The notes under the pieces are model-generated. The model did no database searches. It had not been told where the DNA came from and saw nothing but the letters and a program-made list of their open reading frames with translations. The translations under genes and the position numbers were made by a program. From Iris pallida (taxonomy: Eukaryota; Streptophyta; Magnoliopsida; Asparagales; Iridaceae): DNA of 64,000 bases. The stretch is from NCBI GenBank assembly GCA_029216955.1, contig JANAVB010029819.1, positions 31,422,586 through 31,486,585 of the forward strand, given 5' to 3'. Positions 36,833-49,429 of this stretch are shown here, piece after piece (within the stretch, counting starts at the first letter, position 1; each line of letters begins with the position of its first letter).

Positions 36833-36988
36833 TTAGCTATGATATATGAGACTAGGACGTGCAAACATTGATACTATTTTAAGACTAACAACGAAGAAAT
36901 TGGTGAAAGGAATATCAGAAATATCATTCAAGAGAGAGATGGTATGTGCTGATTGTGAAAGATATAAAGCAACTAGATCCATATTTAA
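36833..36988 (+). pseudogene. Copia GAG_pre-integrase fragment
   Basis: Reads RLGRANIDTILRLTTKKLV, then ISFKREMVCADCERYKATRS, the HHCC-type domain before copia integrase. The first His is lost in a small deletion near 36845. It ends at SIFKS (36988), where the sequence becomes gypsy LTR. It is the last visible piece of the copia element. Confidence 0.8.
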
Positions 36989-37562
36989 ATCCTTTTTGCA
37001 ACTCTCAAGCTCCAAATTGCACACAAGTTGAGATTTCTCACCACCAACAGTAAATAGGGGTTAAATAGATCCCAATGCAAAAGACTAGAGTTAAAAATGA
37101 ATAGAAATAAAGAAATTATGAAGGGTTGAAGAATGGACAATACCTCTTTCTTGCCAAAATTAGAAGTGGTGTAAAAAGAGGCAAGAATGATTCAAGAGGT
37201 ATTAAATAGGGGTAGAGGAAACCCTAGGCCGGCCACTTAGGAGGAAATTAGGGTTAGGGTTTATGTCTAGTGGGCTTGGGCCAAGTTTAGATGTTAAATG
37301 GTTCAAACCCTTAGCCATTTGTTCAAACACCTAAAGCACCTAATCTCTCCATACAACTGAGTACAAAACAAGTCAACTTGGGTCGACTTAAGTTAGACAA
37401 GGGTCCAAACCAATTCACTAAAGTCAAAGTCAACATCTAGGTTAGTCTCTAAAGTCACAACTAGCAAAAGTCAAAAATAACAACCATCACTCAAACAATT
37501 CAAATAAAATTCAAAATTTTAAAAATAACCAAAATACCCTCAAGCTAAATGTGTTAGTGACA
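36989..37562 (-). repeat. Truncated 3' LTR of gypsy element 3
   Basis: The first ~575 bp of an LTR beginning TGTCACTAACAC at 37562 on the minus strand. Clearly related over its full length to 35813-36397, the start of the solo LTR, so both are one family. It stops at 36989 against copia sequence with no target duplication visible. Confidence 0.88.
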
Positions 37563-37600
37563 AATCTACCCTCCTTAAAAGAATTTCGTCCTCGAAATTG
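37563..37600 (-). other. Polypurine tract region of gypsy element 3
   Basis: On the minus strand 'aatttcgaggacgaaatt' then 'cttttaaggagggtagattt', directly before the LTR start. Confidence 0.8.
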
Positions 37601-37642
37601 AAAGGCAAAACTAAAATGATGAGAAGGATAGACAATCATACC

Positions 37643-38064
37643 TCAAGGTCCAAATAGATATGGGTATCGCTCACGCATCTCACCCTCCCGCTCCCAGCTA
37701 GACTCTCCTGGAGAATGATGCCTCCATGTGACGCGAACCAAGGGTATCACCTGGTTTCTCAGAATCTTCTCTCGTCGATCCAAAATCTCCACAGGATGCT
37801 CTTGATAGCTAAGAGTAGGTCCCACCTCAATCTCTGATTGATCGAGTACATGGCTAGGATCTACCACATACCGTCTCAGCTGCGATACGTGGAATACGTT
37901 ATGGACTTCCACTAGTGCAGGTGGTAAGTCTAGCCTGTAAGACACGTCATCGACTCTCCCATTGATCATGAAAGGTATGATGAAGCGCGGGCTAAGCTTC
38001 CCACCTCCACCAAAATGTATCATACCACGTGTCAGAGATATCCTCAAGAAAACCAGATCTCCAG
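37643..38064 (-). pseudogene. Gypsy element 3 integrase C-terminus and chromodomain-like tail
   Basis: Reads VFLRISLTRGMIHFGGGGK, VFHVSQLRRYVVDPSHVLD and a tail VEILDRREKILRNQVIPLVR to SSWEREGEMRERYPYLF, with a stop after FGP. Equivalent to the tails at 29500-29819 and 620-1071. Frame open. Confidence 0.88.
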
Positions 38065-38165
38065 CATAATCACAAACAATGTCTCAATTACTAATATATT
38101 CAAACATGATCAAACAAAATCCAAAACAAAAAACTCCTAATTCTAATCCTATCTCTAATATTTAC
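38065..38165 (-). other. ~100 bp AT-rich insertion in integrase
   Basis: Lies between codons for the segment just before the VFLRIS motif. Related genes in this window (near 590, 29445 and 50463) have no such sequence. On the minus strand it begins GTAAATATT but ends ATTATG, so it has a donor-like but no acceptor-like border. It could be a small insertion or filler DNA. Confidence 0.55.
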
Positions 38166-39191
38166 CTCAAACTCCAAAGGTCTGCGGTGGCTTCGGCCCA
38201 GTGCCGATGTCTGTCCTGCGCCACACGAATTCGGTCTCTGATGAGATTCACCATCTCGACTGCATCTACAACCATCTCAGTTCCCAATAAAGCTCGCTCT
38301 CTAATATCATCCTAAGACAAGGGTGTACGACATCTGCGCCCGTACAGTGCCTCAAATGGTGACATCTCAATGCTGACCTAAAAACTGTTGTTGTATGCAA
38401 ACTCCACTAAATGCAGGTGATCCTCCCAAGATCCTCCAAAATCCAAAACATAAGTCCGCAGCATGTCCTCGAGTATCTGAATAGTCCTCTATGACTGTCC
38501 ATCCGTCTGAGGGTGGTATGTAGTACTAAACTTGAGCTGTGTACCCAAACTAGTCTGCAGACTCCGCCAGAAATAGAAAGTAAAGCGACTATCCCGATCC
38601 GAGACAATGCTCATCGAAAGTCCATGAATCCTGACAATCTGTCGTATATATATCTCTGTTAGCCTCTCAGTAGACGTACCCACTTTAAATGGCAAAAAGT
38701 GGGTCAATTTGGTCAACCTGTCTATGATGACCCAAATCGCGTCTTTCCCTCCTTGTGTACACGACAATCCAGAAACAAAATCTATCGTGATGTGCTCCCA
38801 CTTCTACTCTAGAAAGGGAAATGGCTGCAACAAACCTCCTGGCCTCTGCCTCTCTGCCTTGACCTGCCGACAGACCAAACATCTGGCTACGAAACGAGCT
38901 ACCTCCCGCTTCATCCAGTACCACCAGACGTGCTCCCTCAGATCCCTATACATCTTGTTGGCACCTAGATGTATAGAGTACTGAGATCGGTAGGCCTCTT
39001 GCATGACGCTCCATGAGCTCTCCACTGGACATGTACAGCCGGGAACCGTGCATCAAAGTGCCATCCTCTGCAAGAGTAAACTCATCATCCACCAGCCCTG
39101 CTCGAACCTGCTTTCGGATACACCACAGAGCAACATCCTCGAACTGTGTCGACTTGATCCTCTCCATCAAGTCTGACTGAATCTGAAGGCC
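38166..39191 (-). pseudogene. Gypsy element 3 integrase core and zinc finger
   Basis: Minus strand: zinc-finger part (SQYSIHLGANKMYRDLREHV; CLVCRQVKAERQ near 38840-38990), core with [27 protein letters not shown] and YHPQTDGQS. The next codon is TAG (38489-38491), replacing the catalytic Glu of the DDE triad. Frameshifts separate the zinc finger and core. It breaks at 39191, where the tandem element is inserted; the upstream part resumes at 53971. Confidence 0.88.
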
Positions 39192-42100
39192 TGTAAGCCC
39201 CCTCATTTTTGGATCTTATTTTTAATTATTTTTAATTATTTTATATAGATATTTTAATTTATTAAAGTCAATATTGACTATGTTAGTAGTTTACTGTAGC
39301 TTTGATTTTGGAAGCACAACAAATATTGTTTTCTCAAATCCAGTTCCATATTTGAATTATAGACTCGTCTACCTTGAGTTTGATATATCATGTCCCATCC
39401 AATTTTGTTTTTCAATATTCCTTTGACTTTACGCAATTTCGGGCCAATTTAGGCTAATTTGAGCCATTGGCGTAATTTTAAGCCAACTTCCAATTTAATT
39501 TTGGACTTGACATAGATCGAAACCGTATGAACCAATATATGGTTTTGATATATTTTGAGTCTATAATGCACATGCATAGGGTGTACTATCTAATCGAGTT
39601 CTCATGTCCTACTTATTTGCAAATGGCATATGAGACTCATTAAATTGATTTTTTGGGTCCAATTTGACTAGTAATGCTACTCGGACCCTAACCTAGTCAA
39701 CCCTACTAGTTAGAGCCTAACTAGGAGTACCAAAACCAAGTATACATATATTTAAGAGACTTTAGAGGTTTAATTGCAGCCATACGCAATATTCTCTTAT
39801 ATATTTGGCTTGGTCAAACATCTAACCAAAGTAGGAAACCTATTAATAATAGTATGATTTGGAGAACCAAATCCTATCCAAATTAGATCAAACCAAAGCC
39901 CATGCACTAAATATATATATATACCTATCAAATCCTAACCATCCCCCTCTCTCATAACCACCCACTACTCCACAAATCTCCCCAAACCTAGCGGACACTA
40001 CTCCAAACCCGAAACCCTAGCCGACCTCCTTTTTTCATAAAATATAATTTCTCCTCGATTTCTGTGCCAACCACCACCACTTGGACATCCCTCTCAACAT
40101 CCCATTCTATCCTAGCAACTGTAAGAATGACCTTGTGGCCGTTAGAGGGTGCACGATGCGCTACTTAGGCCAAAATTTCGTCGAATCGAAGTCTGAAATG
40201 TCACAGCAGGTTAGTCGACTTGTAGATGATGTTTCATCCACTTTTTCTCATATGTTTCTCCTTAAACTATATCTGAGAGTTACCTTTGTATGTCTACTCC
40301 AACATCTGATCGCTGGATCTACTAGTTTCAAGCGGTTTGCCCGTGGTGTAGATTCTACGACAGGGTATCCAGAACTGAAGAATTCTGTTGCGGGCCACTT
40401 TTTGCCTATCTATGTTCAGTTTTTAACCTTTTAATATTTTTATTCAGAATCTAGACGTCGATACCTTTCTGACGCATATCTGAAAGTTAGGTTTCGCATC
40501 CGTTTGCTATTTTTAAAAATTCAAGACATTTGCCGTGTCACCGAACTCCGAAATATTTTGTTTTCCTTGTGTCCAAAAGTGTCAAAACTCCATAAATCCA
40601 TATTAAACTATATGTTGTGCAAGGTTTAATATTATAAATACTATTTTATCTAATTTTTGGGATTTTTGCAGAATTGATTAATTTTATTTAATTATTGTCT
40701 CGGGGCTAAATTAATGGGTCGATTTGAGGAAGTCATATGTGGCAATGACATAAGACCTCTTGTCAAAGGATTTTTCTATTTAAAATAGCATTATAACAAT
40801 ATATAAGTATTTATAGATAAATTTTAGAATTTAAATATATTATTTTATTAAAATTGTAAAGTATTTACGAGTGATTTTGTTACCTATATGTACTTATATA
40901 GTAGATGCAGTGTCGTAACAACGTTATGGTAACTAGGAGGAGTAGATACTCATTTAATTTATATATGGTGTATTGATATGAAATATTAAATATAGTGTAT
41001 TATTATAGGTGAGCTTTGGAGGATCGACAAGGACACCGGAATTGGACAGGCTTAACCACAAACAGCAGTTACAGGCAAGCGTGCCTTGCCTTCGTTACAG
41101 ATTATTCTTTTCTTTTTTTTGGTTCTTTTTGATTAGCATTGCATGACGTAGGATGTTGATACTTAGTGTTCATTTATAGACGGCTGTCGATGTCATGATA
41201 GTGACATCGAGTATTAACATTAGGCATTACATACATACTGATGTGTCCATTGACACAATTGACCACAGGACACCGACACATTCATGATGCGAGGTTTACA
41301 TGACTATTCGTGGTATTGACCTCGTGTTAGCATTCTAGATTTCTTTCTTAGTATTGTTATTACTTTCGAGATGACTGTACAGACTTGACATTGCCAGATT
41401 CTAGGCATGGGAATTGGGGAGAACTTGACTACAATATCAGACCTATTATCGTGTGGCCCGTTGTTTAGTGACCTTTATCTCTGTAGCAGAGTAAGGGATT
41501 ATCACTGTCGAGAATTGATTGTCCTTGGTGCCACGACACAGGTACTGGGGACAATACCCTGCTGAGGTGCTGGTGAGCCTTAGTGGAAGGGGTCTGGTAT
41601 TCTAGAAAAGTATCTCACTTGCATAGCACATAGACGGATACGGTAGATTGCCTTAGTTCATATTTTTGTTTCTGTACCTTGGCATGTATATTATGCACCT
41701 TGCTAGTCCTCTGAGGACCTGGCTATTTCCTAGGCTTAGACGAAGCTGAAGACTACCCAGAGGTTTACGGTTCGGAAGCTGAGACCGGAGGCGTACCGAC
41801 ACAGGAGGACGAGATAGTGCTAAAGAATTTCTCGTAATCATATTACCTTTAGTCTTGCTATATTATTTCCTTTTCTTTTTATCAGACTTGTAGTTGATTT
41901 TTACTTTGTTTCTATCTAAGTGATTTCAAGATATTTTACCTGCACAGACTTTATTACTTTTATTGCTGGATATTTGAGACATTTTCTTATTTACTCTTGA
42001 TCTCTTTGTGGACTCTGTAGATGTGATTAGATGTATATACCTGTGGACTGTGTTATATTTCTGAGTATTTTTGTGATTTACAGCTTAAGTATTGCGCTAA

Positions 42101-42192
42101 TGGGCTTGTAGTATAGCTTGGTCCATTAGTGAAGTGATGCTGGCGTGTATTCGTATTCCTGGTCCTACGTATTTTGGGACTGGGGTGTTACA
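39192..42192 (+). repeat. LTR A of tandem element (3001 bp)
   Basis: TGTAAGCC to GTTACA. TATA-like run at 39911-39922 ('atatatatatat') followed by a CT/CA-rich leader. Aligns end to end with LTRs B and C. Small open frames (40081-40434, and 41653-41841 on the reverse strand) recur in degraded form in B and C, so they are not conserved proteins. Confidence 0.95.
39911..39922 (+). promoter_or_regulatory. TATA-like run in LTR A
   Basis: An AT dinucleotide run 720 bp into the LTR, preceding 'cctatcaaatcctaaccatc' and a CT-rich leader. Equivalents lie near 45805 (LTR B) and 51687 (LTR C). Confidence 0.5.
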
Positions 42193-42199
42193 TTTTTTG

Positions 42200-42216
42200 T
42201 GGTGGCCCATGCAGGT
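42200..42216 (+). other. Primer-binding site 1, tRNA-Ile type
   Basis: TGGTGGCCCATGCAGGT, 7 bp after LTR A, matches the site at 25044 over 17 bases. Confidence 0.72.
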
Positions 42217-43529
42217 TTACGTTAATTACTTCGGTTACGTTATTGTACCGACGTGAGCCTACAAATATAATAGGAAAGATCCATCGGATCACATCCACAC
42301 GCTTGATACCTTTCTTGACTTCGTATTGAACTCTCACTTGACTTCTTGATTTGCATCCAGTTTGATTATGTTCTACCGTAATCCTTATTTATTCATGCTA
42401 GTAAGACATCTTTATAATGGATGTATCTTCCCTTACTACCACATCAGGAAAGCAGAGGCATAGACACTAGAAGTCATAGGTGCAGGTAGAGTCTTCGTGA
42501 ATTTTGTGAAGTCGTAGTGATACCTAGGATAGTCGTACAACTACGAGCCTGCAACCAATTAAGGAATAGGACTTGAGAATACATCCACAAACATAATTAT
42601 AGACTTTTTTCAGTCTCTTCAGTATGATTGCTTTCAGGTTATTTTATTTCTTAATATGATTGCTTTTGTGTTCTTCCTTACTCGTGATTTGACTAAACCC
42701 TTCCCTATTGAATTCTTGAGTAAATCTTAACTCGTTTATTTTTGCTAATTTGTTGGAAACTGTCTTATGGATTGGTCCAAGGAAAAGTTTGAAAAATTAT
42801 ATTTATCCTTGTATTACGGAATCAAAGTTTTTGCAGCCTGAGAAATACTTGCGAGGCAGGACTTCAGATAACGGTATCATGGCTACATATGTTTCTCAAA
42901 TTCTACTTGAACCATATCCTATACATGTTGACATTTTTTCTATATTTTCGTAAAAATTTAATTCGAAAGTATTTCATGGATTTGGCCAAGATAAGCTCAA
43001 GAACCTGTATTACTTGGCATGGTAGATGTGCACTACAGTCATCCGTCGTATTATGGAACAAGAAAGTTATTTGCAGCCAGATGCACACTGTCGTGGCAGT
43101 AACTTTATGTGACATAATCACGGAGATATATGGTTCTCGAGTTTTACCTAAACTATGTCCTATGCATCTTGTTTCGTTTCACATCGTTCTTGGAAATAGT
43201 TCAACAAACCCTCCTGCTTTGCTTGACCTTACCGTTGTTTGAAATTGGTATATAGGTTTGTTTGACCCAGCCTTAGGCTTCCTTTACCTTCTATTTATTA
43301 GATGACTAAAATAGACAAACCTTATTATATTATAGAATATAATTAAGCTAGATTATTGGTGTGATTGTGATGTTGGGTAGCTAGAAACGGATAAGTTTCT
43401 TAGAGATGGATCCTAGTAAGATTATGAGTCGAATATGAGTGTCTGGATATCGGATGCGTAGAGCCTATTATGAGAAATTTCTAGGAGTGAATTGACATGT
43501 ATCATTGAATAGGTTATAATACTATACCT
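42217..43529 (+). other. Internal domain 1, non-coding 5' part
   Basis: Occupies the place where gag, protease and RT palm would be. No gag, zinc knuckle or protease motif is visible. Several AT-rich phrases and short open frames (42750-43242) are mirrored in internal domain 2 (48650-49140) with different stops, so they are not under coding constraint. Confidence 0.6.
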
Positions 43530-44998
43530 ATGATCGAATGAGTTGTATTGGGAATACTGAGAAAGGAGAAGCAGTATGCCAAGCTTAGTAAGTGTGAATT
43601 CTGCTTTGATAGAGTTCCAATTCTTGGATACGTTATCTTGGAAGAAGGACTTTCAATGGATCCTGAGAAGATAGCTACCATAGTGTCTTGGCCGACACCA
43701 ACATTGGTTACAGAAGTTAGTAGTTTTCTCGGACTTGTCGGGCATTACCGTAGGTTCATAGAAAATTTCTCATGGATTGCAGAGTCCATGATGCGATTGA
43801 CGCACAAGGATCAAGAGTTTCGATGGACAGAAGTTTTCATAAGGCTTTTGAAGAATTAAAGAAGAGGTTGACCTCAGCACCTATTTTGACGCTTCCTTCA
43901 GGATCGAGAGGATTCGTGGGTTATAGTGATACGTTAGGTAGTGGACTTGGATGTGTTTTGATGCAACATGGAAAGTTCATAGCCTATGCATCAAGGAAGT
44001 TGAGGGTACATGAGAAAAATTATCCTACTCATGTTCTGGAGTTAGCAGCGGTGATCTTTAAATTGAAGCTATGGAGGCATTATTTATATAGAGAGCGTGT
44101 GGAGATATTTACGGATCATAAGAGCTTGAAATATGTCTTCACGCAAAAGGAGTTGAATAAGACAGAGAAGGTGGTTGGAGTTTATGACAGACTATGATAT
44201 ATAATCGCAGTACCATCCTGGCAAGGTGAACGTAGAGGCAGACGCTTTGAGTAGGAAGCCTACTGCATATATCTTGACAGCTCAGCCACAGTTATTAGAG
44301 GATCTTCAGGAGCTTGGAATAAAAGTCATTACGCTAGAACAACAATGAGTACTTGCCAATCTTGAAGTATAGTCATCACTTGTGGATAGAATCAAGGCAG
44401 CGTTACCAACAGATGCAAGATTTTGAAGACTTTGTGAGAGGACAGAGGTAAGAGCGACAGATACATAGACCAGAGCTTGTGATATAGACAGTCGAAGAAG
44501 TAAAGCGGATGCAGAGTCATCTTCAAAGATCGGTAGAAGCATTGGGCTGATACGCATCGTCGACCACTAGAATTCAAAGAGGAAGAGCATGTATTTCTGA
44601 GGATTTTACCAACTCGGGGCATCATTAGATTCGAGAGTAGGAGGAGTCAAAGGTATATTAGACCGTTCGATATCATTGAGCGTGTAAGAGAGGTGGCATA
44701 TCATCTTGCATTACCCCAATTACTAGAGGGAGTGCATGATGTATTCTGTCTCACAGCTGAGGAGGTATGTGACTGATCCCAGTCATGTGGTCGATCAATT
44801 TGAGATCACGATGGGACCCAGTTTATTATACGAGGAGAAGCCGGTAGTTACCTTGGGTACGAGTGAGTAAATGCTCAGAGGGCAGACGATTAGACTGGTT
44901 CTTGTTGCAAGGAGACGCCCTTCTTCGAAAGAATAAACTTAGGAACGTGAAGATTCTATGCGTGAGCGTTATCCCCACTTATTCGTAGATCCGGTGAG
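43530..44998 (+). pseudogene. Internal domain 1: RT thumb/RNase H and integrase tail remnants
   Basis: Starts in the RT thumb ([32 protein letters not shown]). RNase H ([37 protein letters not shown]) and the following linker come next. It then jumps directly to the integrase C-terminus (FLRILPTRGIIRFES; then LRRYVTDPSHVVD). The integrase zinc finger and core are absent. At least four frame changes and several stops. Confidence 0.88.
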
Positions 44999-45085
44999 TC
45001 TTAGCTTAATTATTCTTATGATAAGTTTTTTTTATAATTGTGTTATTTTTAATTTCGAGGACGAAATTTTATAAGGTGGGTAGGT

Positions 45086-48000
45086 TGTAAGCCCCCTCAT
45101 TTTTGGATCTTATTTTTAATTTTTTTTTCATTTTTTATATAGATATTTTAATTTATTAAAGTCAATAATGACTATGTTAGTAGTTTACTGTAGCTTTGAT
45201 TTTGGAAGTACAACAAATATTATTTTCTCAAACCCGGTTCCATATTTGAATTCTAGACTCGTCTACCTTGAGTTTGATATATCATGTGCCATCCAATTTT
45301 TCTTTTCAACATTCCATTGACTTTGCACAATTTTGGGCCAACTTAGGCCAATTTGAGCCATTGGCATAATTTTAAGCCAACTTCCAATTTAATTTTGGAC
45401 TTGACATAGATCGAAATCGTATGACCCAATATATAGTTTTGATCTATTTTGAGTATATAATGCACATGCCTAGGGTGTACTATCTAATCGAGTTCCCATG
45501 TCCTACGTATTTGCAAATGGCACATGAGACTCATTAAATTAATTTTTTGGGTCCAATTTGACTAGTAATGCTACTCGGACCCTAACCTAGTCAACCCTAT
45601 TAGATAGAGCCTAACTAGGAGTACCAAAACCAAGTATACATATATTTAAGAGAATTTTAGAGGTTTAATTGCATCCATATGCAATATTCTCTTATATATT
45701 TGGCTTGGTCAAACATCTAACCAAAATAGGAAACCTATTAATAATAGTATGATTTGGAGAACCAAATCCTATCCAAATTAGATCAAACCAAAGCCCATGC
45801 ACTAAATATATATATACCTATAAAACCCTAACCATCCCTCTCTCTCATAACCACCCACTACTTCACAAATCCCCCTAAACCTAGCGGCCACCACTCCAAA
45901 CCCGAAACCCTAGCCGACCCCCTTTCTTCACAAAATATAATTTTTCCTCGATTTTTGTGCCAACCACCACCACTTGGACATCCCTCTCATCATCCCCTTC
46001 CACCCTAGCAACTGTAGGAACAACCTTGCGGCCGTTAGAGGGGTGCACAAGGCGCTACTTGGGCCGAAACTCCGTCGAATCGAAGTCTGAAACGTCACAG
46101 CAGGTTAGTCGACTTGTAGATGATATTTCATCCACTTTTTCTCATATGTTTCTCCTCAAACCAAATCTGAGAGTTATCTTTGTATGTGTATTCCAACTTT
46201 TGATCACTACATCTCCTAGTTCCAAGCGGTATGCCCGTGGCGTTGATTCTACGACAGGGTATCCAGAATTGAGTAATTCTGTTGCGGGCCACTTTTCGCC
46301 TATCGAAGGTAAGTTTCTAACATTTTAATATTTTTATTCAGAATCTAGACGTCGATAACTTTCCGATGCATATCTGAAAGTTAGATTTCACATCTGTTTG
46401 CTATTTTTACAAATTTAAGACATTTTTTGTGTCACCGAACTCCGAAAAATTCTGGTTTCCTTGTGTCCAAAAGTGTCAAAACTCCATGAATCCATTTTAA
46501 ACTATATTTTGTGAAAGGTTTAACATTATAAATACTATTTTAACAAATTTCTGGGATTTTTACAGAATTTAGTAATTTTATTTAATCATTATTTCGGGGC
46601 TAAATTAATGGGTCAATTTGAGAAAGTCATATGTGGCAATGACATAAGACCTCTTGTGAAAGGGTTTTCCCATTGAAAATAGCATTATAATAATATATAA
46701 TTATTTATCGATAAATTTCAGAATTTAAATATATTATTTTATTATAATTGTAAAGTATTTACGAGAGGTTTTGTAATCTATATGTACTTATATAATAGAT
46801 GCAGTGTCGTAACAACGTTTTGGCAACTAGGAGGCGTAGATACTCATATAATTTATATATGGTGTATTGATATGAAATATTAAATATAGTGTATTATTAT
46901 AGGTGAGCTTGGGAGGATCGACAAGGACACCGGAATTGGACAGGCTTACCCGCAAACAGCAGTTACAGGCAAGCGTGCCTTACCTTCATTACAGATCATT
47001 CTTTTATGTTTTTTTTGTTCTTTTTATTAGTATTGCATGACGTAGGACTTTGATACTTAGTGTCCGTTTATAGACGGGTGCCGATATCATGACAGTGACA
47101 TCGAGTATTGACATTAGGTATTACGTACATACTGATGTGTCCATTGACACAATTGACCACAGGACACCTACACATTCATGATGCGAGGTTTACATGACTA
47201 TTCGTGGTATTGACCTCGTGTTAGCATTCTAGATTTCTTTCTTAGTATTGCTATTACTTTCGAGATGACTGTACAGACTTGACATTGCCAGATTCTAGAC
47301 ATAGAAATTGGGGAGAACTTGACTACAATATCAGACCTATTATCGTGTGGCCCGTTGTTTAGTGACCTTTATCTCTGTAGCAGAGTAAGGAATTATCACT
47401 GTCGAGAATTGATTGTCCTTGGTGCCACGACACAGGTACTGGGGACAATACCCTGCTGAGGTGCTAGTGAGCCTTAGTGGAAGGGGTCTGGTATTCTAGA
47501 AAAGTATCTCACTTGCATAGCACATAGACGGATACGGTAGATTGCCTTAGTCCATATTTTCATTTCTGTACCTTGGCATGTATATTATGCACCTTGCTAG
47601 TCCTCTGAGGACCTGGCTATTTCCTAGGCTTAGACGAAGATGAAGACTACCCGGAGGTTTACGGTTCAGGAGCTGAGATCGGAGGCGTACCGACACAGGA
47701 GGACGAGATAGTGCTAGAGGATTTCTCGTAATCATATTACCTTTAGTCTTGCTACTTAATTTTCTTTTCTTTTTATCAGACTTGTATTTTATTTTTACTT
47801 TGTTTCTATCTAAGTGATTTCAGGATGCTTTACCTGCACAGACTTCATTACTTTTATTGCTAGATATTTGAGACATTTTCTTATTTATTCTTGATCTCTT
47901 TGTGGACTCTGTGGATGTGATTAGATGTATATACCTGTGGACTGTGTTATATTTTTGAGTATTTTCATGATTTAGAGCTTAAGTATTTCGCTAATGGGTT

Positions 48001-48086
48001 TGTAGTGTAGCTTGGCCCATTAGTGAAGTGCTGCTAGCATGTATTCGTATTCCTGGTCCTACGTATTTTGGGACTGGGATGTTACA
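45086..48086 (+). repeat. LTR B of tandem element (3001 bp), shared by both units
   Basis: Serves as 3' LTR of unit 1 (preceded by polypurine tract 45053-45085) and 5' LTR of unit 2 (followed by a primer site). Same ends and length as LTR A. Confidence 0.95.
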
Positions 48087-48093
48087 TTTGTTG

Positions 48094-48111
48094 TGGTGGC
48101 CCATGCAGGTC
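48094..48111 (+). other. Primer-binding site 2, tRNA-Ile type
   Basis: TGGTGGCCCATGCAGGTC, 7 bp after LTR B, is identical over 18 bases to the site in gypsy element 2. Confidence 0.75.
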
Positions 48112-49429
48112 TACGTTAATCACTTCGGTTACGTTATTGTACCGACGTGAGCCTGCAAATATAATAGGAAAGACCTATAGGATCACATCCACACGCTTGA
48201 TACCTTTCTTGACTTCGTTTTGAACTCTCACTTGAATTCTTGATTTGCATCCAGTCTGATTATGTTCTACCGTAATCCTTATTTATTCATGCAAGTAAGA
48301 CATCTTCATAATGGATGTATCTTTCTTTACTATCACATCAGGAAAGCAGAGGCATAGACACTAGAAGTCATAGGTGCAGGTAGAGTCTTCGTGAATTTTG
48401 TGAAGTCGTAGTGATACCTAGGATAGTCGTACAACTATGAGCCTGCAACCAATTAAGGAATAGGACTTGAGGATACATCCACAAATATGATTATAGACTT
48501 TTTACAGTCTCTTCTGCATGATTGCTTTCATGTTATTTTATTTCTTAATATTATTGCTTTTGTGTTCTTCCTTACTCGTGATTTGACTAAACCCTTCCCT
48601 ATTGACTTTTTGAGTAAATCTTCTCGTTTATTTTTGCTAATTTGTTAGAAACTGTCTTATGGATTGGTCCAAGGAAAAGTTTGAGAAATTATGTTTATCC
48701 TTGTATTGTGGAATCAAAGTTTTTGAAGCCTGAGAAATACTGGCGAGGTAGGACTTCAGATAACGGCATCATGGCTACATATGTTTCTTAAATTCTACTT
48801 GAACCATATCCTAGACATGTTGACATTTTTTGTATTTTGGTAAAAATTTAATTCGAAAGTATTTCATGAATTTTGCCAAAATAAGCTCAAGAACCTGTAT
48901 TACTTGGCATGGTAGATGTGCACTACAGCCATCCGTCGTATTATGTAACAAGAAAGTTATTTTTAGCCAGATGCACACTGGCGTGGCAGTAAATTTATGT
49001 GACATAATCACGGAGATATATGGTTCTCGAGTTTTATATAGTCTATGTCCTACGCATCTTGTTTCGCTTCACATCGTTCTTGGAAATAGTTCGACAAACC
49101 CTCCTGCTTTTCTTGACCTTACTGTTGTTTGAAATTGGTATATAGTTTTGTTTGACCCAGCCTTAGGCTTCCGTTACCTTCTATTATTAGATGACTAAAA
49201 TAGATAAACCTTATTATATTATAAAATATAATTAAGCTAGATTATTGGTGTGATTGTGATGTTGGGTAGCTAGAAACGAATAAGTTTTTTTGAGATGGAT
49301 CCTAGTAAGATTATGAGTCGATTATGAGTGTCTTGATATCGGATGCGTAGAGCCTATTAAGAGAAATTTCTAGAAGTGAACTGACAGGTATCATTGAATA
49401 GGTTATAATACTATACCAACGATCGAATG
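48112..49429 (+). other. Internal domain 2, non-coding 5' part
   Basis: Near-copy of 42217-43529 with point changes and small indels. No gag or protease. Confidence 0.6.

Larger units (their letters stand above)
10403..36988 (+). mobile_element. Ty1/copia element, 5' part, split by nested insertions
   Basis: Pieces in order: LTR 10403-11445, Met-type primer-binding site, gag 11535-12223, zinc knuckle and protease 21477-22015, pre-integrase domain 36833-36988. The CACTA element at 12224-21476 and the LINE-centred nest at about 22043-36803 interrupt it. Removing the CACTA element and one CAA restores the gag frame into the zinc knuckle, which shows the flanks were once joined. Integrase core, reverse transcriptase and the 3' LTR are missing: the element stops abruptly at 36988 against a truncated gypsy LTR. 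Confidence 0.85.

Noticed and set aside
22184..37562. Reading the minus-strand LTRs at 22184-36397 and 36989-37562 as one long LTR of gypsy element 3
   Set aside because: The TATGG duplication on both sides of 22184-36397, and LINE and copia sequence between 36398 and 36988, show they are separate.
40081..40434. Open frame of 117 codons in LTR A with partial counterparts in LTRs B and C
   Set aside because: The counterparts carry different frameshifts and stops; no domain; located in the LTR leader.
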